64,000 nucleotides of DNA from Ciona savignyi (Eukaryota > Chordata > Ascidiacea > Phlebobranchia > Cionidae), in contig CH003077.1 of NCBI GenBank assembly GCA_000149265.1, positions 415,138-479,137 on the forward strand, written 5' to 3'. Under the pieces are notes generated by a model. It did no database searches. It was not told the DNA's origin and saw only the letters and a program-made list of their open reading frames with translations. The translations under genes and the position numbers were made by a program. This document shows, in pieces, positions 1-12,000 of this stretch (positions are counted from its first letter, which is position 1; each line of letters starts with the position of its first letter).

Positions 1-3000
1 TGGATTGCCCGTTCAGCGATTCGGAAGCAACCAACGCGCGCCAGGACCAGGGAATGATGTGGGGATGGGGGCAACTTCCTGGGGATAATGAGAGATGTGA
101 GTCTGTTTTCCTTGTTTTGGAGGGTTTGTTGACACTTCTGTGGGTGTACCTGTTTGTGCTTTTCGTGATCTAATTGTGCTTTTCGTGATCTAATGTGCTT
201 TTCGAGATCTAATTGTGCTTTTTGTGATCTAATTGTGCTTTTCTTGACCTAGTTATGCACTTTCGTTTTATCTTTTCACGACATGCATTGCTTGCCAACT
301 TATCTTGCTGATTTTTCTTGTTTTCCAACCTCACCTTTCACCTCTCTTCCTACCAACTATTCTGCTGCCAACTCCCACATTCTCGATCTAAAACTCAAAA
401 ATATCATCCACTCATCACTTCCTCATCCATGATCAACCTCATTTCTCTTCCGCTCTTCTCTCCCTCTGTTCCCCGCATCCCAAAGACTTACGGTGCAACT
501 TGCAGCGCAAGATTCATCTTCTTCATCTGATGATGTGGTAATCAACATGCAGGACACCGATACTGACCCAAATGCTTCACAGCCTCAGTAAGTTTCCTCT
601 TGTAAAATCATTTTTCTCCATTTTCTGAAATTATTTTTAAATGTTCGGTTAAAATTTTTTAATTGGAAGAAGTTTTTTTACATATATTTTAAAGGGTAGT
701 AAGTTCGTTATGAGTTTTTGTAGTTTTTGCGCTAAGTTTTAGGAAAAGCCATAATATAATCGTTTATGACCTAAATATAATGCAACATAACACTGGCTTA
801 GGGTAAAAATCGAACTTATATCATAAATAGTTGTCCGTGATAATGATAAAAGTAATTGCCAAACCAATCTTTATTTTATGTTGGTTTTTATCTCTCATCA
901 TTTATTCTTAGTTAAAGTTAGCAGACAAAGTTTAAAACTGGTTTTTATGGATTTTATTTTAAAGGGATGCTCTACACATTGAAAATGAGGTCATTAAAAC
1001 AGAAGAGAAAATTCTTAAAGGTTCGTTGTTTATTTCTTTGCTTACATAAGGGGTACATAGGTAAACAAATTAGTGGTCGCGTATTGGATCCATAGCATGT
1101 AGATCAGGGGTGGGAAACTTCTCTAGTCGGCGGGCAGATGTGGGAAAATGAAGTACTTGGTGGGCCGGATTATTACATGAATAGTACTCAATATCTTAAT
1201 TACAGGGTATGGTTAGATGCCATTCAAAATTCCTTCACGGGCCGGACCCGGCCCACAGGCCATATGTTGTTAACCATGTCTGTTGTAGATAGTGGGTTCA
1301 AAACCCACTTATTCCTGCATACTTCTATGAGCAAGCCATGTATAAAAGAGCGATTAAACTTAACATTGAACAAGAAGTAAAAGAAATATCCTTTCCTGAT
1401 GTAAAGACTATTATTGCAGCGAAATCATGTTGGTAAATCTAAAAATTTGTCCCGAATCATATCCTTAAATCTAACAAATTATCCTAGTTCATTAAGTATT
1501 TCATGCTGTCCCACTAAATCAGACATGGGCAACATACGGCCCGCGGGCCGGGTCTGGTTTAAGAAAAAACTAGTTTACGAAAGGATTTTATCCGGCCCGC
1601 AGACTGTATCTAACCATACCCTGTGATTAAGATATTAAATACTATTAATGTAATAATCCAGCCCACCAAGAATTTCATTTTCCCACATATGACCCATTTA
1701 CTGAAGAAGTTGTCTAACCCTGTATTAAATCAATAAAATACTGACTTTTCAATCTCAGATGAAGGCAAAAGTAAAGCGAACGCATCACAACCACCAAGAG
1801 TACGGAAAGATACGGAAGGGCTGTATCTCGATGATGTTTTAAGTCTCACTCCATCAGAAGCTAACCTTTATTTGCAGGTAACGTTGGGGGGGATCAGAAA
1901 ATAAACAACCGTCTCTTTTACACTTGGCTGTTTTATTTTGATAAAAACCGATAATGGTATAAGTAAAACTAGTCTTAAAGTAAAACTATAGTAAAACTAG
2001 TCTTTAAAGTTAATTTAAACACGGCTGTTTTTTCTTTTCCTCATTTTCAGTTAAATATTTGTATCAGTGCGTATTCCGTACCATTACACCAGGGTATGCT
2101 TGATTTCATTAATTCCCATTAGCGATGTATGGGTCCAGGCAAAACTAGCAAAAATGCACAAGTGTAGAATGTTTTGTGGATTTCAGTCACCGCTTTCCAT
2201 ATTATGTCACTTCCTGAAGCTTGAAGATACAACATATGGTGTCCAATTAATCACCAAAACAAATAGGGCAATTTTATACATTTTTAATTTAAATATTACC
2301 AATAAAAATGTGCATACATCCTTATATACTATCAGTCGTTTTTACTTACCTCATTCCCTAACATTTTTGGTGTTAGATTTTTTTCAGATTTACCTATTTC
2401 CTTTATCACTACTCATAATCTTTATTTTATTCTAACTTTTCTCTCAAATCTACCTTCCACCCCACCGTAGGGTGTGCCAAAGGACAACCAAGTGGGTAAA
2501 GAAACATCAGAACCCCCTGCGAGCCCCCACGCCAGTGACTTCGATAGTGGCACCGACTCCCAAACTCAAGATGATCAAACGTGAGTTTATAACGAACCAC
2601 AAAAATCTTCCCCACGGCCTTTTATTTGCATACAAGTCAACAAACATCGCAGTTTAAATGGCTGTATATTCCAATTCCATTTGTGTATATTTGCTGATTT
2701 AATTGAGAGTTTAAAGTAGTATTTCTTTCTTTTACACTTCTAATTTTGCTAAGAAAAATGTTTTTTTTTAATTATTTGCCACTGTACCATATATTTAATC
2801 TGTATCGCTTATACAAACCACACGGCAGTTTTGTGAATTCTTTAAGTTTTTGTTGCTTTAACACTTTCAATGTTGTGTAGATACGGGCCTTGCTTGAATG
2901 ATGAAGTGATGATGTCATTATGTGGATTACCATCTGCCTCCACTGAACCACAATCAGGTGAGTGGTTGTTGTGAGACATAATGAGGTTGCATTCCACCTG

Positions 3001-6000
3001 CTTGGGAGCGAATTTCAGTATTTTTTTCTACTGATTAAATTGTTTTACTGATAATTTTGGTATTTTTTTCTGCTGGTTATTTTGTGAAAACTAAAAGGAA
3101 GGAAGGTGGGAAACTACAGACTAAAATGAAGATTAGGCATTAGAGTTAGTTTTAAACATGGAGTTGGAGTTAGGGTTAGTTCTGGGGTTGGAGTTAGGGT
3201 TAGTATGTTTTACATTTTTAACTGCAAAGATAGACGTAATGGGCTGTAGCTATTAAAATCCGGCTGTTTCAGCTCAATATATTATCACTGTACTGCTTAG
3301 CTGTACATGTTTGAAAAAGAATATATATGTCCTATATGTAAAAAGAATATATATGTTAAAAAGAATATAAAAAGAATATATATGTTCCTCCTTCCCGCTT
3401 TCCCTCCTTTTATTGTTGCTCGTTATTTTGTTTCGATTATTATTAATATTTTTTCTGCTGATTATATTATGCTCGGGTAACTTTATTAGCCAAAGCATGA
3501 ATCCAGCTGGGCCTGCTGAGCGCACGATAAAGAAAAAGGCGGCGAGACTAGCTTGTTCGGTGTGCCCTGCTTTGAAGAATATTGGATATAGTATTTGTGT
3601 TTGTTTGCTTCTGTATGCCCTTTTTACACTTCCTTCACTGTTCTTTTTTATACTTTTTACTATTTTAGTTCTACAAAACTAAAAACTTCAATGCGTTTTG
3701 GTTCAATTTTTCATAATATAGTTAGAATAAAGGGAAATTTTAATTAGGAATAGTAAAAAAACTACTGAAGATACAAATACAGTTCAAATTTTCCTGAGTA
3801 CAAAAACTATTAGACAATCTACATTCCAATTTTCATATTATTTGGGCATACCAATAATTAGTGAGTATTTCGTTTGTCAGTGCACCTCAAAATTTTCAAA
3901 GTCGAGCAAAATTTTCTTTACATAAACAGTGGTGTTCACTAAAGTTTACATAATATATTCTTTATTGGAGGTATATTCTAGGTGTGCGGTTTGTTTAAAA
4001 GAGGGATAAATTATCTTTCCAACCATACTAAATATTAAATCATAGCATAAATTTGTGAAAAACTGTGCTAATTTGAAAATGACCAAGAATTGTAAAAAAC
4101 ACTGCGGGACAGCATGTTTAAATTAATGCATTTGGCCGGGAGTGAAAGAGTTAAAGATGGGGTTGGGGTAAGGGTTAATTCTGGGGTTAAGATTAGTGTT
4201 TAGGGTTTAAAATTAATTTACATAATTATAGTGAGCAGTTTCCCTCCTTCCCTCTTTCCCGCTTTCCCTCCTTTTAGTGTTGCCCATTATTTTTCCATTA
4301 TTATTGGTATTTTTTCTGCTGATTATATTATGCTCAGGTAACAATAGTAGCCATTGCACAAGCTTAGATGCTTTTTTATGTAAAATTTTGTATTTTACTA
4401 TATAGTTTGCAACAATATTGCACGTTATTAACTGTTATGAATTATAAAACTAATTCCGTGCTCTAACGAGTCAACTTTTGCAATTTTTATAACCGTTGTA
4501 TACCTGTTAATACACCTAAGTAATTTGTACCAGTTTTCTAATTACGCTTAGGGGTTTAAAGGCGCAATGGAGGTGTTCCACTCCGAAAACACTAATTCTA
4601 CTTTTCTTGAACAACCCTTTCTTTCCAGATAAATTCCAAGAAAAGCTGGTGACGTACGATCAGTTCGCCCAAAACGCAGTCTCAATACTAAACGACCCAA
4701 ATCTGGTGGTGAAATTCGGAGACCAATACCTGACGTGGCAAAACGCTGTTCCTGTCATCACGGCAATGGCGGTGTTCAAGAAACCGATTGATGTGGTACG
4801 TAGATGGTTTGTTTGGCTGACAGAAATTACCTTGCAATGTTGGATGATTTATTTTTTATTTTTGTTAAAGCAAAATTAAAGATAAAATTTTAAGTTTTTA
4901 AATAATATTATATTTTGTTTTGTAATCATGAGAAGTTTTATTTTTAGGAAAATTGACCCTACATATACATTAGTTTCGAATTTAAAAACCAGAACACTTA
5001 GTTTTTAATACTGTTATCCTTTTTTGTTTAAGGCCTTAAATTAAGATGACTTTTAATTGATTTTGGTTTCATAAATCTAAATGCGCTATAGATGATACTG
5101 ATTGATTGGATGTATTGATTTAGTTGCCCAATATACTGCTATACAGGTGCTGCACTGGATAGATTGGTGGATTATGTATAGTCCTGTGAAGCATGTGAAA
5201 CCAACCAAAAATTAAATGTCAAATTAACCAAAAATTAATTGTCAAATTAACCAAAAATTAAATGTCAAATTAACCAAAAATTAATTATCAAAATAACCAA
5301 AAATTAAATGTCAAAGTAACCAAAAAAATTAAATGTCAAAATACCAGAAAATTAAATGTCAAAGTAAGCAAAAATTAAATATCAAAGTAACCAAAAATTA
5401 AATGTCAAAGTAACTAAAAATTAAATATCAAAGTAACCAAAAATTAAATATCAAAGTAATCAAAAATTAAATGTCAAAGTAATCAAAAATTAAATGTCAA
5501 AGTAACTAAAAATTAAATATCAAAGTAACCAAAAATTAAATATCAAAGTAACCAAAAATTAAATATCAAAGTAATCAAAAATTAAATGTCAAAGTAACTA
5601 AAAATTACTTATAAATAAAAGCAACTTGGCCAACGTTTGAAGATTAAAAATCAATTTTTCTGACTTTATGTTTTTTGCACCGACTATCCTACAACTGAAT
5701 TCATTATGACTAGTGGGCAAAAATCTTACCATAAATCGGAAATTTTTAATAAAAATGTTACATTCCTGCAGAAAAGTATAGAACGATTGATCCAACCCAG
5801 CAGTACCCCTCCCCCACAAGGAAGTAGATTGATGGGCTGGTTGTGGAGGCGTCCCAAGAGTGAAAGCACAGGTTAGTGATTCTCTATCTTGCTGTAAATT
5901 GGTGACCGACTGGTTAATTTAGTGGCCGACTGGTTAATTTAGTGGTTGACTGGTTAATTTGGTGATTGACTGGTTAATTTGGTGGTTGACTGGTTAATTT

Positions 6001-9000
6001 AGTGGTTGACTGGTTAATTTGGTGGTTGACTGGTTAATTTAGTGGTTGGCTGGGTAATTTGGTGGCTGACTGGTTAATTTGGAGGCTGACTGGTTAATTT
6101 AGTGGCTGACTTGTTGATTTAGTGGTTGAGTCGTTAATTTAGTGGTTGACTGGTTAATTTAGTGGTTGACTAGTTAATTTGGTGGTTGACTGGTTAATTT
6201 AGTGGTTGGCTGGGTAATTTGGTGGCTGACTGGTTAATTTAATGGTTGAATCGTTAATTTGTTGGTAAATTTTTTTATTTTATAATAGAAGCATTTTTCC
6301 TTGGATAAAAAGCTGTTTTTTAAATTTATTCCAATTTTATTATGTTCTTTTAAAGGAATTCAGGGCCAAAAAACTGTTTACTCGCATGACTCACGTCGTG
6401 AGAATTTACTCTTGCAAATAAAGAACTAATTAACGTTGACCGCCACAGAGACACTCTTACTTGTTTGTTAGTCATCTGCCACAAGCCTATGTTCCTGGCC
6501 AAAGTGCGTCACCCTTGATCTGACCTTAAAAATGTAAAGTAATCTTCTGCAGGGGCAATAATTCATGAAATTGATGGATAGGGTTAGCATCATAGCATGT
6601 CTTATTTACCGTGTGTGTTTGGTATTTTTGGTTTCGTGTGTGTTTGGTACATATGAAATTCAGCATGACTATATAGTATGGTTTGTTGGACTTTTTAATA
6701 TGTGGAAACATAACATTATTTTATTTAATAAGGTAGGTTGTCTGAGTCATTCAATAATTAAATTTAAATGGAAGTGACTAAGTTATGACTAAAAAAGATT
6801 TCTAATTTTATGCACAAGAGCGACAAAATCAGTTTGTGTATAAATCCAGAATACGCTGGTTCTATTATATCAAACAGAAACAAAAGACTTCATAAAGCCT
6901 TTAAGACAAGTCAATTTCTTAAATCAGCTGATATTTGTCTATTAAACATGAGCTGTCGCAACACTCATACCAGATAACAGCTGTTATGTCTACTTTGGGA
7001 GAAAGATTCTTTCAATCATTAACATCATTACCTTCGTGAACACGCCTAGTGAACAAAGACATGAGATTGCATAAATATAAACATTTCGTATCTACGCTTA
7101 GTTTCTTAGATTGTTTAAATAGAAAATGAGCACGTTAACAAATTACTCTCTATATCTACCCACCAACTGTTTTTGTCCAGTGATTATGAGTTTTAAACCT
7201 GAATTAAAAGTCGTTTTTTTTCCTGTATATCAAAGCATTAGGTTATTTTGACAATCTTTTCTTCATATATATTTTCTTTAATTTTTTTTTAAAGAGCCAG
7301 GTTTCGAACCCACGATGGGCTCGTCACCAGGACTGTTTTTGTATTGTATTCAGTATATGTATCGGTTGCGTTAACCATTTAGCCACACAACCGTAATTGA
7401 ACTGTACTTTTTTTCTTTTTCCGGGCTTAGTTTCGAACCCAAAAAGGGCTCTTTACTAAGTTAGCTTTTTTATACGAAAGTCTGTATATGTGTCATTTGC
7501 GTTAACCGTTCGGCCACACGAACCGTACAAATATTATCTTTGAATTAAAAAATATCATCCTCCCTCTAGCGCCACCTGGTGATGATGCGGGATCAGCTCC
7601 CGCCTCCCAACCTCCCGCCAACCCGTTGCCACGGAAACATCAAAGAGTGGGGAAGTCCATATCAGAGGCCCCCTCCTCACGAACCCTCATCAACCCCCGG
7701 GGTCGAAGACAAACGGAGCAAACTTCAGACGACCACGATTTGTCCATTATAATGGAGCCGGAGTTGAAGAGGTCGATTTCCCTAAGAAAAAAATTAAAAC
7801 TTGACTCTCATTATTACAAAACAAAACATATTATTTAGGATAGGATAGCCTATTCATGTTTATCCCTGTGAATGGGAAAACCAAAGGGATTAACACACGG
7901 GCAATCGTCAGACCTCAAGCCTATCGTCGGGTTACCGTAGCTAATGCAGTGTGTTGTATATGATAGACAAGTTCCTTCAATTTGGTAGAACTCATTAATC
8001 CGCTGGGTTCAGGCAATGTCCGTAAAGTGCCTTGCGCAAGGACACAGCTGACTAGCTAGCAACCAGTTTCGTACCTGCAAACTTTCGGTTGAAGGCGAAG
8101 CACTAGACAACCAACTAACGGGTCAGACAAACTGGAGAGACAAATAAAACCGAGGAGTTATTTATAATAATAGTGAGTTAGTTGGGTTCTGGGTGCAAAA
8201 AATACTGCTATCTTTGCTAAACAACCATGAAGAGTTGCCATAGTTATCATAACCATAGTTTTATTTAAACTGAAACAGCACTGGTTTTTATTGGTATACT
8301 GGACTGCATAATTATTATACGGTGAAGTTTCATGTTCACCATGGTGATTTTTATTTTTGGAAAAAATTTCTAATGAATTGGAATAAAAATTTGTTGAGCA
8401 TTTTTACCTGCGGCTTTTTCAGAAAAAAAATTTCTTGTGAAGCGTGATAAAAAATCCATTATTCCATCCTGCAGGTCGCAGTCGGCTGAAGATATCTATT
8501 CTCGCTCTGCGACCGAGTTCCTCGCAACCGACACTCTGGTTGCTCCACAATGCTTGAAGACAATGAGGAAAACCACTCGGCTCACCCATGAGCAACTGGT
8601 GCGTTCTATGGGGGTTTGTTGTGCAACACTGGAATTATCTGTCTGGGGGTTGGATGTTATCTTGTTGTGCAACACTAAAAATTATTTTGTGCAACACTAA
8701 AAATTATCTTGTGCAACACTAAAAATTATCTTGTGCAACACTAAAAATTATTTTGTGCAACACTGAAAATTATCTTGTGCAACACTAAAACTTATTTTGT
8801 GCAACACTGAAAATTATCATGTGCAACACTAAAAAAACACTAAAAATGATGAGCAACTGGTGGGTTCTATGCAGGTTGGCTTGGTGTGCAACACTGAAAT
8901 TTCTTGTTGTGCAACACTGAAATTTCTTGTTGTGCAACACTGAAATTTCTTGTTGTGCAATACTGGAATTTGTTATTGTTCAACACTGAAATTATCTTGG

Positions 9001-12000
9001 TGTGCAACACTGAAATTTCTTGATGTGCAACACTGAAATTTCTTGATGTGCAACACTAAAATTATTTTGTGCAACACTGAAAATTATCTTGTGCAACACT
9101 AAAACTTATTTTGTGCAACACTGAAAATTATCTTGTGCAACACTAAAAAAACACTAAAAATTATGAGCAACTGGTGGGTTCTATGCAGGTTGGCTTGGTG
9201 TGCAACACTGAAATTTCTTGTTGTGCAACACTGAAATTTCTTGTTGTGCAACACTGAAATTTCTTGTTGTGCAGCACTGAAATTTGTTATTGTGCAACAC
9301 TGAAATTTCTTGATGTGCAACACTGAAATTTCTTGATGTGCAACACTAAAATTATTTTGGTGTGCAACACTGAAATTTCTTGTTGTGCAACACTGAAATT
9401 TCTTGTTGTGCAACACTGAAATTTCTTGTTGTGCAACACTGAAATTTGTTATTGTGCAACACTGAAATTATCTTGGTGTGCAACACTGAAATTTCTTGAT
9501 GTGCAACACTAAAATTATTTTGGTGTGCAACACTGAAATTTCTTGTTGTGCAACACTGAAATTTCTTGTTGTGCAACACTGAAATTTCTTGTTGTGCAAC
9601 ACTGAAATCGCATTTGTCCATTCCTATTCCTGGATGGAAAATAAGTTGGTACTATCGCACCAAAAAGATCTTATATTTACCGGGGCAAGACACTCAACAA
9701 ATGTGTTCTTGACAGCAAACAAGATTTTCGTTCCGTGGCGACTGCTTTTTAACACAATTCTCCCCACAGGATCAGTTGAACCTGGAAAACGGCGCGAACA
9801 CGATAACATTCAGCGTCACCACGCAGTACCAGGGTACTACCAGGTGCATGGCCACCATCTACAAGTGGAAATGGTGCGATCGGATTGTTGTCTCTGACAT
9901 TGACGGAACGATCACCAAATCCGACGTTTTCGGACAAATTTTGCCCGTCGTCGGCAAAGATTGGACACAGGGGGGCGTAGCTCAGCTCTACCAGAACATT
10001 AGCAAGTACGCAATTGTTACATACCCTCGTGGTCCTGCTTTGAATCAGTATACAATATACATAGCACTTACTTCCCTAAGAGTAATAAATTTAATAAAAC
10101 TTACTTTGACATATACTAAGAGGGTGTATATGCTGTTACATGTAGCCTGGAAACTATATTTCTTTCTAACGACATTTCATGATAACAATCCATAAAGAAA
10201 CACATTATAGAAAACACTTTTTTTCACTTTTTAACTATCTTGATAATTTTGTTTTCATCCTTTTTTATTAAGGATCTAATACAGTGTTATCACCAAATTT
10301 GGCCACACTTACAGATCATTTGTTCCACACAAAATTAAAAATATAAACCCCTCAATCTTAAATGTATGTAAAACTGTGTCGGAAGGTACCAAAAATAAGT
10401 AGTTACTCGTGGATAGTTTTGGTGTGACAAAACCTGTTCGGCCGGTTAGTCTAGCAGTTAAGTACGTCGCCTTTCAATCGAAAAGTTATAGGTGCGAAAC
10501 TGGTCGCTAGCTAGGCGGTTGTATCCTTGGGCAAGGCACTTCAGGATATTGCCTGAGCCCTGAACCCAGCGGATTAATGGGTTCTACCAAATTGAAGGAA
10601 CGTGTCTATCATATACAACACACTACAATAGCTCCAGTAACCCGACGATGGGTGCGAGGTGATCTGACGATTGCCCGTGTGTTTTAACCCCTTGGTTAAA
10701 CACGGAGATAAACATGAATATTCTATCCTTTACCACCCAGAAGTATAAAAAACAACCCTATACAGCTGATGTAACTCCCTGACTCTCTACACTGGAATCC
10801 CAAACTTTTTCGATCATTTTCAACAAAAATGCCTTTCCATTCACAGAAACGGCTACAAGTTCATCTACGTATCATCGCGCGCAATCGGTCAAGCTTCGAT
10901 GACGAAAGATTACCTCAACTGGATCAACCAACAGGGGGTTTCCCTTCCCCCGGGGCCGTTGCTACTATCACCCACCTCGTTAGTCAGCGCTTTTAAAAGG
11001 TAAAATGGAGTTGATTGTGGAATCACTGAAATAAGGACTCTGTGTGTAGAGTTTTGGCTAAGGTTAGACATTTGGAGGGTTTTGGCTAAGGTTAACAGTT
11101 TTGGCTATGGTTAGAAGTATTTTGGGGGGCAGAGTTTTATAAGTTTTAATATAAGTGTGAGATATTTTCCGTTTTTCCTTTTTACCGCCTTTTAGTGTTG
11201 CCGAAATAATTTCTGTACAAAAGGTGATAAAAGAAAAATTGATTTTCCATTTCATAACCATTAACAATTTCATGCAAGATGTCCCTTCTAATTCTTTGTT
11301 GTTTACACTGGTAAAGTTAGTTTTCCTAAAGGTGCAGACATAATTAAATATATATTTTTATTATTTCATTTTAAATATTTTTTCCGCCCTCGTATGCAAA
11401 TAACTAATTTGATAAAACTGAATAAAAGAATAAAACAAACTAAAAAAAACTTTTTTCTGCTTTGGTGACAATTACCTACAAATTCTTACTGATTGTGTTC
11501 GTGCAGAGAGGTGATTGAGAAAAAGCCCGAAAAGTTCAAGATCGCTTGCCTCAAAGATATTCAAGCTCTTTTCCCATCCAACCCATTCGTAGCGGGTTTC
11601 GGGAACAAAACCAACGTAAGTAACGAGTGAAAAGACAATAATGGTATCAAGCTGTGGTTCATATTTATTGAGTTGTTTTCCTTACTTTTCTTTGTAAGTT
11701 GCTCAAATCTTGTTGTGAATGTATTTTAAAAATGTTGCTATTTTTGTAGGGCTTAAAACAACACAATTGTTAATGTCACTTACATTTTATCAAGTTTGAT
11801 TAAGTTCCTCTTTTCATTTTAGGTGGAATTTCATTTTAGGTTTTTTTCCACTTAAATCCCAAAGCCGGCTCCCCCTCAGTATTGGGTCGCGCTTGCACAC
11901 TTTTACTCAAGTCTTAAATAACATCAAATTTAATTAATTTTCATTTTATGGTTCTGTTGAAATTTATTTTTACAAATGTAAGATTTAACGGCCACGTCAT

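Noticed and set aside
3413-3682. Hydrophobic 89-codon frame in a lipin intron
   Set aside because: Starts in a MITE flank, no splice partners, T-rich sequence alone explains the hydrophobicity.
5203-6261. Regular direct repeats resembling an array with spacers
   Set aside because: Units are head-to-tail with no unique spacers; eukaryotic minisatellites, not CRISPR.
7294-7526. Possible tRNA genes (box A and box B present)
   Set aside because: Spacing and arms do not give a cloverleaf, and the same 105-bp unit with an A-rich tail recurs seven times, so it is a retroposon.
9099-9621. Minus-strand frames of 89-105 codons with repeated NFSVAHQ-like peptides
   Set aside because: Pure translation of the TTGTGCAACACTG minisatellite in a lipin intron.
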